Shown here piece after piece: positions 28,064 to 37,973 of a stretch of DNA of 64,000 nt. A program made the translations under genes and the position numbers. The notes beneath the pieces were generated by a model, which was not told where the DNA came from, did no database searches, and was given only the letters and a program-made list of their open reading frames with translations. Within the stretch, counting starts at the first letter, position 1; every line of letters begins with the position of its first letter. The DNA is from Pseudidiomarina salinarum (lineage in GTDB: Bacteria > Pseudomonadota > Gammaproteobacteria > Enterobacterales > Alteromonadaceae), in the NCBI RefSeq assembly GCF_000753715.1, contig NZ_JPER01000008.1:1-64000 (forward strand). The letters run 5' to 3'.

Positions 28064-29665
28064 CTACAGCAGGTCGTAGCCGGGTAGAGTTATGAATTCG
28101 ATTAGGTCGTCAGCGGTGGTGATTTGCTCCAGCAGATCAGCCGCAGTTTCGAACTGTTCGGCCTGCCAGCGCTGTTCACCGACTTCGGCGCGCACCACTG
28201 TGACTTCGTCCTGCAGATAGTGGCGGAACAGCTCTTTGGTCACCACAGCGCCGTTGTCCAGCGTCTTCTGATGCTTAATCCACTGCCAGATAGAGGTGCG
28301 GGAGATTTCCGCCGTTGCTGCATCCTCCATCAGGCCATAAATAGGCACACAGCCCTTGCCGGAAATCCAGGCGGCCAGGTATTGCAGCGCCACCCGGATA
28401 TTGGTGCGCATACCGGCTTCGGTGCGGGGGCCGGGGCAGGGCTCCAGCAGGTCGCTGGCGGTGATTGGGGCGTCCTGTTCGCGTAACTCATGCAGCTGAT
28501 TGTCACCTTGCAGGCCGTCGACAAATACTTCCCGCACCGTCGCAGCCAGCCCTGGATGGGCTATCCAGGTGCCATCGTGGCCGTTGGCGCGTTCAAGTTC
28601 TTTATCGGCGCGGACTTTCGCCAGAATACGGCGATTTTCTTCAGGGTCTTTGCTCGGGATAAAGGCGGCCATACCGCCCATAGCCAGTGCGCCGCGGCGG
28701 TGGCAGGTTTTTACCAACAGGCGTGAATAGGCGTTCAGAAAACCTTTATCCATGGTCACCACCTGGCGATCAGGCAGCACCCGATCCGGATGATTCTTAA
28801 GGGTCTTGATGTAGCTGAAAATATAGTCCCAGCGACCGCAGTTCAGTGCTGCTATATGCTGGCGCAGAGCATGCAAAATTTCATGCATCTGAAACACCGC
28901 CGGCAGGGTTTCGATAAGCACGGTGGCCCGAATGGTACTGCGCGGTAGCCCGAAGTAATCTTCGGTGAAGGTGCATACATCTGCCCACCATTTTGCCTCG
29001 GCGTGATGTTCGAGTTTTGGCAGGTAGTAGTAGACCCCGGTTTTCCGGCTCAGCCGCTGTTGATAGTTGAGATAAAAATAAAGGGCAAAATCAAGCAGGG
29101 CGCCGGGGATGAGCTCGCCATCGACGAGAATATGCTTTTCCGGAAGATGCAGGCCGCGCACCCGGGCGATAAGCAAAGCGGGATCGCTTTCCACTTTGTA
29201 GTATTTGCCGCTGTCGGGATCGGTGTAGTCCATGTTGGCGCCGGCGTTGTCATTAGCGTCCCGCAGGTTTCTCTGGCCATTTATCAGGCCTTCCCAGGTC
29301 GGTGATTGGGAATCTTCGAAATCAGCCATGTAGCAGTCAACATTGGCGTTGAGCGCGTTAATAACCATTTTACGATCCACCGGACCGGTAATTTCCAGCC
29401 GCCGACGGGTTAAATCATGTGGCAATGGCGCAATCTGCCAGTCTGATTCACGAATGGTGCTGGTGGCAGGATCAAAATCTGGCAATGCGCCCGCATCAAT
29501 AGCAGCCTGACGTTCGCCGCGATCGGTGAGTAGTTGTTGCAGCTGTGGCCGGAACCGGCGCACCAGGGTGACCAGGAACTCCTGGGCGGGCACAGTAAAT
29601 AGTTCTTGTGTCAGCCGGTCCGGGTTGGGCATAGTGAGTCCATTGACGAATTTAGAAGTGGTCAT
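28064..29665 (-). CDS. aceB: Malate synthase A
   Basis: 533 aa, the normal length of the A isoform. Family strings: VDCYMADFEDSQSPTW with catalytic acidic residues, ATVLIETLPAVFQMHEIL, GRWDYIFSYIK and GKGCVPIYGLMEDAATAEISR. It condenses glyoxylate with acetyl-CoA to malate. First gene of aceBA; GGACAGG lies just before the ATG. The 106-bp gap to the divergent M24 peptidase gene must hold both promoters. Confidence 0.97.
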   Translation of the reverse strand: MTTSKFVNGLTMPNPDRLTQELFTVPAQEFLVTLVRRFRPQLQQLLTDRGERQAAIDAGALPDFDPATSTIRESDWQIAPLPHDLTRRRLEITGPVDRKMVINALNANVDCYMADFEDSQSPTWEGLINGQRNLRDANDNAGANMDYTDPDSGKYYKVESDPALLIARVRGLHLPEKHILVDGELIPGALLDFALYFYLNYQQRLSRKTGVYYYLPKLEHHAEAKWWADVCTFTEDYFGLPRSTIRATVLIETLPAVFQMHEILHALRQHIAALNCGRWDYIFSYIKTLKNHPDRVLPDRQVVTMDKGFLNAYSRLLVKTCHRRGALAMGGMAAFIPSKDPEENRRILAKVRADKELERANGHDGTWIAHPGLAATVREVFVDGLQGDNQLHELREQDAPITASDLLEPCPGPRTEAGMRTNIRVALQYLAAWISGKGCVPIYGLMEDAATAEISRTSIWQWIKHQKTLDNGAVVTKELFRHYLQDEVTVVRAEVGEQRWQAEQFETAADLLEQITTADDLIEFITLPGYDLL

Positions 29666-29771
29666 AACCTGTCCATTTGTTGTTCGTGTGTTAATAAAAA
29701 CAGACTAGGCCTGATCGCGTCCATTCTGTTAATTTATTATTTATATTCTTATCATTCATCAAGGTTATACC

Positions 29772-31085
29772 ATGAGCGCATTACGAGTGATTTTTCTGTT
29801 GAGCCTGCTAGCGACTGTCACACCGGCGGTTGCCGAACCATTACCCTTAGCGGAACGGGCCGAAGTTGTTGATGAAATCCTGCAGGAGCGCATCAATAAC
29901 CTGCTGCCGCAACTCATGCGCGATACCGATATCGATATGTGGGTATTGATTAGTCGTGAGTACAACGAAGATCCGGTGCTGCGCACTATGTTGCCGAGCG
30001 ATTGGTTCTCGGCGCGCCGGCGGACCATACTGGTGTTGTTTGACCGGGGAATTGTGGACGGTACAGACCGTGGCGTCGAAGCGCTTGCGGTAGCCCGTTA
30101 TGATGTCGGCGATATATTTAAGAAAGCCTGGGATCCGGAGCAGCAGCCCGATCAGTGGCAGCGGCTGGCGGCTATCATTAATGAGCGCAATCCGCAGCGC
30201 ATAGGTATTAATCAGTCTGATTATTTTGCCCAGGCTGATGGCCTGGTGGCGACCGACAAAGAGCAACTGATGCAAAATCTGCCTGCAGCTATGCAGCAGC
30301 GGGTGGTCAGTGCCGAAAAACTGGCGATTCGCTGGCTGGAAACGCGGATCCCGGGCGAAATCCCTCATTACCGTAATGCCGTTGGTATCGCCCAGCAAAT
30401 TATTGCTGATGGCTTTTCGGATGCGGTGGTCACACCCGGGATAACTACCACTACGGATATTGAATGGTGGATGCAGGAGCGTATTGCTGAGCTGAAGCTG
30501 AGTGCCTGGTTTCCTCCCACAGTCACGTTGCAACGCAAGGGTGAAGCTAACTCCCGCATGGCCGATGCGATTGTGCAGCCTGGTGATTTGCTACATGTCG
30601 ATTTAGGTATTACCTATCTGCGGCTGAACACCGATACCCAGCAGCATGCTTATGTATTGCGGCAGGGCGAACAGGCAGCACCGGCTTCACTGCAACAGGC
30701 ACTGAGCAACGGCAACCGGGTTCAGGACTATCTGACAGATGAGTTTGCGGTAGGCAGAACCGGAAATGAAATCTTCCTGGCGGCACTTGAAAAGGCCAAA
30801 GCGGCAGGCCTGCAGCCTTCAATTTATACCCATCCTATTGGCTATTATGGGCATGGCTCGGGGCCAACTATCGGCATGTGGGATAAGCAGCAGGCCATCC
30901 CGGTAACCGGGGATTACCCCATGTACGCGAACACCGCTTATTCGATTGAGCTGAATAACCGCACCTTCAGCGATGACTGGCAACAGGATGTAATGATTAT
31001 GCTGGAAGAAGACACTATTTTCGACGGCAAGCAGGTGGATTACCTGCACGGCCGTCAGCAAGAGTTTCACTTAATCCGGGAGTGA
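29772..31085 (+). CDS. Secreted M24 family metallopeptidase (Xaa-Pro type)
   Basis: 437 aa with a signal peptide (MSALRVIFLLSLLATVTPAVAEP). The C-terminal pita-bread domain keeps the metal ligands: D...D in VDLGITYLRLNTD, H in HPIGYYGHGSGP, E in YSIELNN and E in MLEEDTIF. The N-terminal domain resembles that of creatinase/prolidase. It probably trims N-terminal residues before Pro in the periplasm. It overlaps the convergent SDR gene by 19 bp. Confidence 0.9.
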   Translation: MSALRVIFLLSLLATVTPAVAEPLPLAERAEVVDEILQERINNLLPQLMRDTDIDMWVLISREYNEDPVLRTMLPSDWFSARRRTILVLFDRGIVDGTDRGVEALAVARYDVGDIFKKAWDPEQQPDQWQRLAAIINERNPQRIGINQSDYFAQADGLVATDKEQLMQNLPAAMQQRVVSAEKLAIRWLETRIPGEIPHYRNAVGIAQQIIADGFSDAVVTPGITTTTDIEWWMQERIAELKLSAWFPPTVTLQRKGEANSRMADAIVQPGDLLHVDLGITYLRLNTDTQQHAYVLRQGEQAAPASLQQALSNGNRVQDYLTDEFAVGRTGNEIFLAALEKAKAAGLQPSIYTHPIGYYGHGSGPTIGMWDKQQAIPVTGDYPMYANTAYSIELNNRTFSDDWQQDVMIMLEEDTIFDGKQVDYLHGRQQEFHLIRE

Positions 31086-31858
31086 ACGACCCGACGGTAA
31101 AGCTTGCGTGAGAGCAGGCGCTTAAAGTACCAGGCTATACGGCCTTCGCGGTGTGGCAGTACATGTGAGCGCTTACTCTTAATGGCGGCGAAAATGGTTT
31201 CGGCCACGTCAGCGGCATTCAGCTTGCTGCTGGTCATCAGGCGTTCCAGTTTATCCTGCATCCCTTCGATGGTGGAGCGCATGCCCTGGCCGAGGTTGGT
31301 CTTGAAGAACGACGGACAAACCACAGTCACATAAATATTGTCTTTCGCGAGTTCATTTTCTAAGGTTTCCGACAGACTCACCACCGCCGCCTTCGACGCA
31401 TTATAAGCGCTCATATTAGGCACATCGAGCAGGCCTGCCATGGACGCCACGTTCACAAAGTGGCCGTGACCCTGGCTCTGGAACAAGGGCGTAAATGCCT
31501 TACAACCACGAACCACGCCCAGTAAGTTGATATCCAGAATCCACTGCCAGTCGCCAATACTGGTGTCAGTGAGCTGACCCACCTGAGCCACACCGGCGTT
31601 GTTAACCACTACATCGACGCCGTCCCAGCGCTGCTGAAGCTCAGTTGCGACCGCTTCGATATCGCTGATGCGGGTGACATCGCAGGGCATAAAAAAAGCA
31701 TCTTCTTGTAGTTTTGTCAGGCTGCCGATTACCGCTTCACCGCGCTCCTGATCGCGATCGCCAATGCAAACCTGCCAGCCGGCGCTGGCGCATCGTTGTG
31801 CCAGCGCGAAGCCAAGTCCGCTGGCACCACCGGTAATAAATATACGCTTTGATTGCAT
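31067..31858 (-). CDS. Short-chain dehydrogenase/reductase
   Basis: 263 aa classical SDR: cofactor motif TGGASGLG near residue 10, NNAG near 90, catalytic Ser in VNVASMAG and YNASK for Tyr and Lys. Arg/Asp in GDRDQERG suggest NAD preference but this is weak. Substrate is unknown. It lies 12 bp downstream of the diguanylate cyclase gene on the same strand and may share its transcript. Confidence 0.9.
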   Translation of the reverse strand: MQSKRIFITGGASGLGFALAQRCASAGWQVCIGDRDQERGEAVIGSLTKLQEDAFFMPCDVTRISDIEAVATELQQRWDGVDVVVNNAGVAQVGQLTDTSIGDWQWILDINLLGVVRGCKAFTPLFQSQGHGHFVNVASMAGLLDVPNMSAYNASKAAVVSLSETLENELAKDNIYVTVVCPSFFKTNLGQGMRSTIEGMQDKLERLMTSSKLNAADVAETIFAAIKSKRSHVLPHREGRIAWYFKRLLSRKLYRRVVHSRIK

Positions 31859-31870
31859 TGGCTTATTCTC

Positions 31871-33997
31871 TTAAATGATGTCGAATTGGATCTGATCACG
31901 GCCAGCGTTTTTACTCATATAGAGCAGCTGATCAGCCCTGGAGATTAACTGCAGATAAGCTAACTCAAAATCATTCTGCACGCTAATACAGCCAATACTT
32001 ACGGTCATCGGAATAATTCGATCATCGATCCGACAACATGATTTGAGTTCTTTGCGGAACTGGTCAATGCGATCATTCAGGTTATCGGTCTGACCGGTCA
32101 GTAATACAGCGAATTCTTCGCCACCATAACGGGCAACTAAATCACTGTCGCGCTTGAAGTGTTGTTTAAGCAGATTGGCGACGCCAATGATACAGCGGTC
32201 ACCCACCGGGTGGCCGAAATTGTCATTAATTGACTTAAAATAATCGATATCCATCAGCAGCATCGTGACCGGAATCTTATGACGCTGGCAATTCAGATAG
32301 ACTTTCTTCGCCTGCTCATCGAAACTGCGCCGGTTGAGTAGTTGCGTCAGACCATCTTCGCGCGCCAGCTGTTCAAGCTTGACGTTCATTGCTTCCAGCG
32401 CTCTGGTTTTCTCTTCAACCTGAGTTTTTAGCTCCTGATTAAAGCTGACCATCAGGTTTCGGGCTTCCATCAGCTGGAAGGCAATAACCTGGACTTCGTC
32501 GGTCATGTCTTCGGTTTTTGGCTCAACGACCTCATCCGGACGCTTACCCAATTGCAGCGATAACGCCTCTAACGGACGGGTTATATTCTTGGCAAAGCGT
32601 TGAGCAATGACCAGGAATAAAACGCCAACAGCGAGTAGTCCCGTCAGCAGGATAATCATATTGCTGGTAAACAAGGCGGTAATGGTGCTGGGACTGGATA
32701 ATACGTAGGTTCGCCAGCCTAACTCGTTAACATGGTAGGCAAATAGGAAATCCTGCCCGGACTGTCGGGTGAGTGGCAGCTCGCCGGTATAGACATTCAG
32801 CCGGGGTAAAGGGTCATACTCGCTTAGCGGCTCAAGATTAAGCTCGGGGGAGGCAAAAATAATATCCTGGTTTGCATCGGTAATAACCACGAACTGGGAG
32901 CTATCATCCAGATCGATCCGGTCGGCGAATTCCGCAAACTGGTATAAATCGAGAGAGGCTTCTACTACCCCCTGGAACTCACCGCTAAGGTACCAGGGCG
33001 AACTTACAGCGACTATTGGATGTTCGCCGAAGCCGCGGCCTTTGAATGCCGGCGATACATAAGATCTTTGACCGGTGCTTTTGGGAATTGCAAAGTAATC
33101 ACGGTCAGCTACGGAACGTTCGTCGTGGGGGACATCTTCGATTACGGTGAATACCGAATCCGGGTGGCCGAACTGAAGCATACCTTCAGCATCGGTATAG
33201 AGCATAGTAATGAATCCGGGATAGTTTTCGTAGATGGTACGGACTAACTCTTGCCGGGCACTGTCAGTCTGCACCTGCTCGAAAGAGCGAGCCAGGCTCG
33301 CTAAAGCACTTTGATAGTGTTCGACGAAGTCCTGGGTCGCCAGATTAATGCGCTCGGATTTAGTCATGAGATCAGACTTAATATGGTTTTCAATCTGATC
33401 CGTCATGCGCGCTGTAAAAATAAGCCCGATCAGTAGTGACGGAATCACGGCACAGATCATTGAGAAATAAAAGATCCGCCCGGACAACCGCCGCGATGCT
33501 GAAGAGAGCTGCAATCGCAACCATTGCTTCGGTATAAAAGTAAGTACGCAAACAGCCAGCGAGGTATAAAGCAGACCATTTAGCAGCAGTTTCACATAAA
33601 CAAGCAATAGAAAATCAGTTGGTAGCACTAAGGCCTGGGACAGATAGAAAAGCGCTATCGGCCCCCCTAGCAGCAGCCAGTAAATTAAATCACCAAGAAG
33701 CAGAACAATGCCTTTCCTGAACAGCCAGTAGAGCGCTAGCAGCTCTAAGATCAGCAGGATATAGAACGAATAATTATCGGTGTAAATGTAAAGCGCGGTA
33801 CAGGATATTAGTGCGGCTACTATCGCCGGGGCCAGGCCGCGCCAGACCAGGCAGAGAATAACGAAAAATTGCCCCATATACAGGGCCACATTTCCGTAAA
33901 GCGTAAAAGAGAGGTAGAAATTAGCTATGGCAGCCGGTATGCCGAAAGCGATACCAGTCAGAATGACTTTACTCCAGGAAATAGCCGTCTGCTGCAA
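31871..33997 (-). CDS. Membrane diguanylate cyclase with Cache sensor
   Basis: 708 aa: an N-terminal multi-helix membrane region (about residues 10-160, MASE-like), a further helix near 180, a periplasmic double-Cache-like domain (~205-425), a helix near 435, a HAMP-like linker, coiled coil, and a C-terminal GGDEF domain with RYGGEEFAVL. The active-site signature is intact, so c-di-GMP synthesis is expected; no RxxD inhibitory site was sought beyond this. External ligands probably act through the Cache domain. Having both a membrane region and a Cache domain is less usual. Confidence 0.9.
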   Translation of the reverse strand: MQQTAISWSKVILTGIAFGIPAAIANFYLSFTLYGNVALYMGQFFVILCLVWRGLAPAIVAALISCTALYIYTDNYSFYILLILELLALYWLFRKGIVLLLGDLIYWLLLGGPIALFYLSQALVLPTDFLLLVYVKLLLNGLLYTSLAVCVLTFIPKQWLRLQLSSASRRLSGRIFYFSMICAVIPSLLIGLIFTARMTDQIENHIKSDLMTKSERINLATQDFVEHYQSALASLARSFEQVQTDSARQELVRTIYENYPGFITMLYTDAEGMLQFGHPDSVFTVIEDVPHDERSVADRDYFAIPKSTGQRSYVSPAFKGRGFGEHPIVAVSSPWYLSGEFQGVVEASLDLYQFAEFADRIDLDDSSQFVVITDANQDIIFASPELNLEPLSEYDPLPRLNVYTGELPLTRQSGQDFLFAYHVNELGWRTYVLSSPSTITALFTSNMIILLTGLLAVGVLFLVIAQRFAKNITRPLEALSLQLGKRPDEVVEPKTEDMTDEVQVIAFQLMEARNLMVSFNQELKTQVEEKTRALEAMNVKLEQLAREDGLTQLLNRRSFDEQAKKVYLNCQRHKIPVTMLLMDIDYFKSINDNFGHPVGDRCIIGVANLLKQHFKRDSDLVARYGGEEFAVLLTGQTDNLNDRIDQFRKELKSCCRIDDRIIPMTVSIGCISVQNDFELAYLQLISRADQLLYMSKNAGRDQIQFDII

Positions 33998-34083
33998 GGT
34001 GCTGCTTCTTATTGTTAGTGTAATAATATGAAAAACATATTAGCACAATATTTTAACGAAACACTAGTTCATCAAGTGCGTTT

Positions 34084-34122
34084 CAAAATAAAAAGCCCCG
34101 GCATCGTGAAGATGCCGGGGCT
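34084..34122 (-). terminator. Terminator of the CBS protein gene
   Basis: A perfect 12-bp stem AGCCCCGGCATC/GATGCCGGGGCT with a 5-nt loop is followed, on the minus strand, by TTTTTATTTT. It begins 20 bp after the CBS gene stop. Confidence 0.95.
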
Positions 34123-34141
34123 CTGTAAAGGCAATGCTGAT

Positions 34142-34567
34142 TCAACTCTCATAATGGCCGGCCGCGTTAGCGACTTTCTTGGCCAGCTCGGGGTCTTTAC
34201 ACTTATCGGCAATGTCGCCGAGCGAGACAATTCCGACTAAATCTTTATCGGTTTTATTGTTCAGAACTAACAGGCGCTGAACCTTCTGTTCTTTCATATT
34301 CTGAACAACATCTTCGATTTCGACGTCCTGATAGGTATAAAGTACCTTTTCAGTCGCGATGCTACGGGCAAGATCGTCCGGATTTTTACCCTGAGCAAGC
34401 GCCCGCACAACGATATCTCGGTCGGTTAACACGCCAATGACTTTCTTTTTATCCGTCAGTGGCTCAAAGCCGGTATCGTTATTACGCATTGCTTGCGCTA
34501 CTTCGCGAATAGTCGCGTTTTCTTTCAGGTACACCGGTTGAGTTGTCATAACTTCTCTGACTTGCAT
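34142..34567 (-). CDS. CBS-domain pair protein
   Basis: 141 aa made only of two CBS domains (about 1-60 and 72-135), with VIGVLTDRDIVVRAL and VGIVSLGDIADK at the ends of each repeat. Such stand-alone pairs usually bind adenine nucleotides and act as energy or redox sensors. AGGAGG lies 6 nt before the ATG, giving strong translation. It is monocistronic with its own terminator. Confidence 0.92.
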   Translation of the reverse strand: MQVREVMTTQPVYLKENATIREVAQAMRNNDTGFEPLTDKKKVIGVLTDRDIVVRALAQGKNPDDLARSIATEKVLYTYQDVEIEDVVQNMKEQKVQRLLVLNNKTDKDLVGIVSLGDIADKCKDPELAKKVANAAGHYES

Positions 34568-34706
34568 GATACGCCTCCTTTCTATGCTACGAATTAAAAC
34601 CCGCCGGAAAGCTATCCTCCGACGACCAGCAATAGTCTGCGTGTACTAATAAGCCTAGTAGTCAGACCCGGAAATATCAAATCAACATCCGCAGCACGGC
34701 GTTTGG

Positions 34707-35756
34707 TTAAGCAGCCTCGAGCGTCGCCATATCAATCACAATCCGGTGCGCCACTTCGCCTTTCTCGAGGCGCTTTAAAGCATCGTTTATCTGATCCATA
34801 CGAATCATTTCGCACTCCGGATGAATATCATGCTCAGCACAGAAATCGAGCACTTCCTGGGTTCTTGGAATGCCACCAATTAATGAGCCAGAAACGCCAC
34901 GATTACCAAATACCATAGGCATGGTGTTCAGTTCGTTTACTGGGCCGACCTGGCCGACAATAACCAGGTTGCCGCCAATATCCAGTAGCGGCATATAAGG
35001 GTTGAGATCATGTTTGACCGGCACCGTATTAATAATCAGATCGAGACTGTTGGCGGCATCTTCCATCTGCTCTTCGTCGGTAGAAAGGAGTACCTTATCC
35101 GCACCTAACTTGTTGGCCGCGTCGATCTTGCCTTTTGAGTGCGTGAGCACTGTAACCTCAGCGCCCATGGCTTTCGCTAATTTAACCGCCATATGGCCAA
35201 GCCCGCCAAGGCCAATCACGCCAACCCGCGTGCCTTCCTCTACTTCAAAATCACGCAAGGGTGCGAAGGTAGTAATACCGGCACAGAGGATAGGCGCGGC
35301 GCGTTTCATATCTAACTTATCGGACACCGACAGCACAAACTCTTCGCGTACCACTATATGCTTTGAGTAGCCGCCATAAGTGATATTACCGTTGATACGA
35401 TCGGGGCTGTTATAGGTTTGCGTCATGCCTTCGCGGCAGAACTGTTCGTCACCATGTTCACACTGATCACATTGCTGGCAGCTGTCGACCATGCAACCAA
35501 CCGCGACATTGTCGCCAACTTTATAGTTTTTGACATCTTTGCCGACATCAATGACCTTGCCGACAATCTCATGTCCGGGGACCATCGGATATTGACTCAT
35601 GCCCCAGTCATTATGTAGCTGGTGGAGATCGGAGTGACAGATGCCGGTGTACAGAATCTCAATTGCAACGTCATTGTCGCGCAAATCGCGGCGCTCGAAA
35701 TGGAACGGCGCTAAGTCATCCTGTGCTGAATGCGCTGCATATCCTACGGTTTTCAT
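34707..35756 (-). CDS. Zinc-dependent NAD(P) alcohol dehydrogenase, CAD/YahK type
   Basis: 349 aa medium-chain dehydrogenase: catalytic zinc ligands in GICHSDLHQ and GHE, structural zinc Cys cluster CQQCDQCEHGDEQFC, and nucleotide motif GLGGLGHMAVKLAKA. YNSPDRINGNITYGGYSKHIVV is characteristic of the cinnamyl-alcohol-dehydrogenase/YahK aldehyde reductase group, usually NADPH dependent. AGGAG precedes the ATG. It is the last core gene before the tRNA-Phe element. Confidence 0.93.
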   Translation of the reverse strand: MKTVGYAAHSAQDDLAPFHFERRDLRDNDVAIEILYTGICHSDLHQLHNDWGMSQYPMVPGHEIVGKVIDVGKDVKNYKVGDNVAVGCMVDSCQQCDQCEHGDEQFCREGMTQTYNSPDRINGNITYGGYSKHIVVREEFVLSVSDKLDMKRAAPILCAGITTFAPLRDFEVEEGTRVGVIGLGGLGHMAVKLAKAMGAEVTVLTHSKGKIDAANKLGADKVLLSTDEEQMEDAANSLDLIINTVPVKHDLNPYMPLLDIGGNLVIVGQVGPVNELNTMPMVFGNRGVSGSLIGGIPRTQEVLDFCAEHDIHPECEMIRMDQINDALKRLEKGEVAHRIVIDMATLEAA

Positions 35757-35886
35757 AAACTCTCCTTTACTGAATTCAAAGACCTTCGGTCAGATTTTCA
35801 GTAAGTCTAGCTTGCCATGCGAAATCTGCTTAATGGTTTTCCCGATAGAGGCAATTGATGTGGTGAATCATGGTAAGGCGGAAATG

Positions 35887-35918
35887 AAAAAAGCCCCGCT
35901 ATTGCTAGCGAGGCTTTC
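35887..35918 (-). terminator. Terminator, probably the displaced native tRNA-Phe terminator
   Basis: AGCCCCGCTA/TAGCGAGGCT forms a 10-bp stem with one mismatch and a TTGC loop; on the minus strand six U follow. No minus-strand gene lies immediately to its right except across the att repeat, so before insertion of the element it would have stood directly downstream of tRNA-Phe. Confidence 0.7.
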
Positions 35919-35921
35919 TCA

Positions 35922-35941
35922 ATAATGGTGCCAGAGGCGGA
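35922..35941. repeat. Left attachment-site repeat of the tRNA-Phe element
   Basis: ATAATGGTGCCAGAGGCGGA matches 56543-56563 (which has one extra C) and corresponds to the 3' end of tRNA-Phe with CCA. Beyond it the two copies diverge at once. Confidence 0.85.
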
Positions 35942-36157
35942 GTCTATTTACGCGTTAAAGCTTATGAATTATTAGGTTTTTTTGATTTCGTTATTAGGCC
36001 GGTGTTTCAACCAGTGTGTCATTAGCTTGGGGTTACCGGTGTTTGAGATAGTAGTTGTTCCCCTTTGCGCTAAACTAGTGCTCAGGGGCAATGCGTGTAA
36101 GGTCGCAATAGTTAAGCTAAGGTGCTGCAATCAGAAATCCTAAGATCGGATTCAGCA

Positions 36158-36382
36158 TCATTTTCTAAGCGATCTGTTTAGCGGGGACAAGATCCGTTTC
36201 GCTTTCGATATGAAGCGCTCACCAAATGTTTGAGCTGGCGCTTCAGAAACAAAAATTTGCCCGTCTACCAGTTCCAGCAACAAATTAGTTCCCGGCTCCC
36301 ATCCCAATCGGCGGAGTTCGTCCTCCGGCAGCTCAATCAACCCGTCGTCACCGTGTTCCTGAATGTATGTTTGATAGTTCAT
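36158..36382 (-). CDS. AbrB/SpoVT-like small DNA-binding protein
   Basis: 74 aa starting MNYQTYIQEHGDDG; the swapped-hairpin pattern GLIELPEDELRRLGWEPGTNLLLELVDGQ... fits an AbrB/MazE domain. GGAAGGA lies 6 nt before ATG 36382, so I reject an upstream in-frame CTG-like start. The C-terminal 25 residues are basic. It is the leftmost gene of the element; no toxin partner is obvious, so it may be a transcription factor or a lone antitoxin. The ~215 bp between it and the att repeat shows nothing I can name. Confidence 0.72.
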   Translation of the reverse strand: MNYQTYIQEHGDDGLIELPEDELRRLGWEPGTNLLLELVDGQIFVSEAPAQTFGERFISKAKRILSPLNRSLRK

Positions 36383-36646
36383 GTTTATCCTTCCCTGAAG
36401 CAAAAAAACGGATAGCTAAAATCTGTGCAAATTGGTGCTTTGCTTCTTATAGAGATTCTCAATGAGAATATCAAAAAAATGTCCATTTTTGTACGGGTTT
36501 TGTTCAAAATCCCTTCATTCAGTTCAATTTTTAAGCATTTCCGATCTGTGCAGGATCTGGGCGAAACCTGTGCAAATTACGAGGCTAAAGCGGCTAGATT
36601 TTTTGTGCTAGAATCTCGCGTTTTAAAATCGATCTTCAAAAATACT

Positions 36647-37438
36647 ATGGCTCAATCTACCGCGACACCAGCAACAAAATTATTCTGCCTTTCAAGATTA
36701 TTTAGGCATCATTCAGCGAATGCGGAAAGGCTCACAAGAGATATCGCTTACCACTTGACCGGACCGATAACAGTGCGTCTTCCCGCTTCACTATGTAAAC
36801 GAGTATTTTATTCCGAATACACCCTCGGATTTATCGTTCATACGGGGAAAGACCAAGGCGAACCAGACACTTACGCTCAGTCAGAATATGAAGCCTCTCA
36901 CCTAAATATCCGATCCAAGATAGATCGGGATGTACAGCTAAATGAATGGTTAATTGAGCCGCTTCATCCGCTGACACCGAAAGACGTAAAATTTAATGCT
37001 GCACAGCTTCTTTTGTTTCTATTTGGCCTGAGCACGGATCTGGTGTTGGAGCTAAGCTCGGACGACGAGTTTATGTATATAAAAACTGACCAGATCACAG
37101 CCAATGAGCTTCATGAGCATATAGATCTTCGCCAACATCTTGAGGGGCTTCCAGCAGCCTTATATAAATTTGTCGCGAGAAACGTCGATAAAAACCAGGC
37201 CTCAAAACTTAGGGATGAGTTAAAGGAAGGTTTTTTGGAAAAAGAACAGAACTTTTTTTCGGAGGACATGCAGTATCTTGCGTTCGATGAAGATGACTTC
37301 GCTGTTGCCGCAACTATATATGAAAGACTTAAAATCAGAGCCATTGTTTCTGACCAAATCGCTTGGGCTTTCACAAAATCTATCGTGAAACAAAAAAAAA
37401 CTACCCACGAGTCCAGAGCTCACGTCTTTGGTAAGTGA
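36647..37438 (+). CDS. Unknown element protein
   Basis: 263 aa from ATG 36647 (MAQSTATPATKLFCLSRLF). An in-frame extension upstream to 36425 exists, but an extended -10 (TGCTAGAAT, 36605-36613) just upstream of this ATG argues for the shorter form. The protein is soluble and mixed alpha/beta, with several Asp/Glu-rich patches; I recognise no domain. It ends 1 nt before the small frame at 37440, suggesting coupling. Confidence 0.55.
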   Translation: MAQSTATPATKLFCLSRLFRHHSANAERLTRDIAYHLTGPITVRLPASLCKRVFYSEYTLGFIVHTGKDQGEPDTYAQSEYEASHLNIRSKIDRDVQLNEWLIEPLHPLTPKDVKFNAAQLLLFLFGLSTDLVLELSSDDEFMYIKTDQITANELHEHIDLRQHLEGLPAALYKFVARNVDKNQASKLRDELKEGFLEKEQNFFSEDMQYLAFDEDDFAVAATIYERLKIRAIVSDQIAWAFTKSIVKQKKTTHESRAHVFGK

Positions 37439-37439
37439 G

Positions 37440-37568
37440 ATGCACCGTAAAGGCCAGCTCAGTTACCAGCATTTTTCCGAGCAGATCGACACGCGCACCG
37501 GAAGCAGAGACGTAAAAAAGTTTATCGTGGACCACCTATACCGTAGGTTGTTTGCTTTTAGTGGTTAA
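37440..37568 (+). CDS. Small 42-aa protein
   Basis: ATG 37440 follows the previous stop by one base. The product MHRKGQLSYQHFSEQIDTR continues for 42 residues and is basic and plausibly helical. Tight spacing to the gene before it suggests translational coupling; function unknown. No other evidence that it is expressed. Confidence 0.4.
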   Translation: MHRKGQLSYQHFSEQIDTRTGSRDVKKFIVDHLYRRLFAFSG

Positions 37569-37769
37569 ATACTACAGATACACCGCCTCGACCGCGTATA
37601 GAAAAAAGCAACCGAATGCCGTTACTCTCGGATACGGTTTAGTAAGCATGAGAGGCTATCAGCTGGGGGCTTATTTCTCAATTATGCTAGGGACAAAGCA
37701 TAGCGCCGGCCATTAGTTAGAGGGATCCGGCGTTGCTGGTCATCCATTTTTACCTCAGACTAGCTAAAT

Positions 37770-37973
37770 TTAAGAGGCTGCTTCTTTTATTTTATCCCGC
37801 AAGTTCTTCAAGTTATCACCTCGAGAAGCCCATTCCAGAAGACTCTGTTTTGATCTCGAATCATGTGCCGCAGCACAGGCATGATTCAAAATATCAATTG
37901 CGGCTGCAGTAGCACCGTTATTGTCCGATAAAGCTCCGCAATAGCTATACACGTTCGCTGGGTTATCGCTCAT
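37770..37973 (-). CDS. Small 67-aa protein, unknown
   Basis: MSDNPANVYSYCGALSDNNG opens a 67-aa Ala/Asn/Ser-rich, probably helical protein. AGGAG 8 nt before the ATG supports it as real. It is not recognised; no signal peptide or membrane segment. Confidence 0.65.
   Translation of the reverse strand: MSDNPANVYSYCGALSDNNGATAAAIDILNHACAAAHDSRSKQSLLEWASRGDNLKNLRDKIKEAAS

Noticed and set aside
36425..36646. Upstream extension of the 263-aa unknown gene
   Set aside because: An extended -10 promoter lies within it and the first codon is a GTG without a ribosome site.
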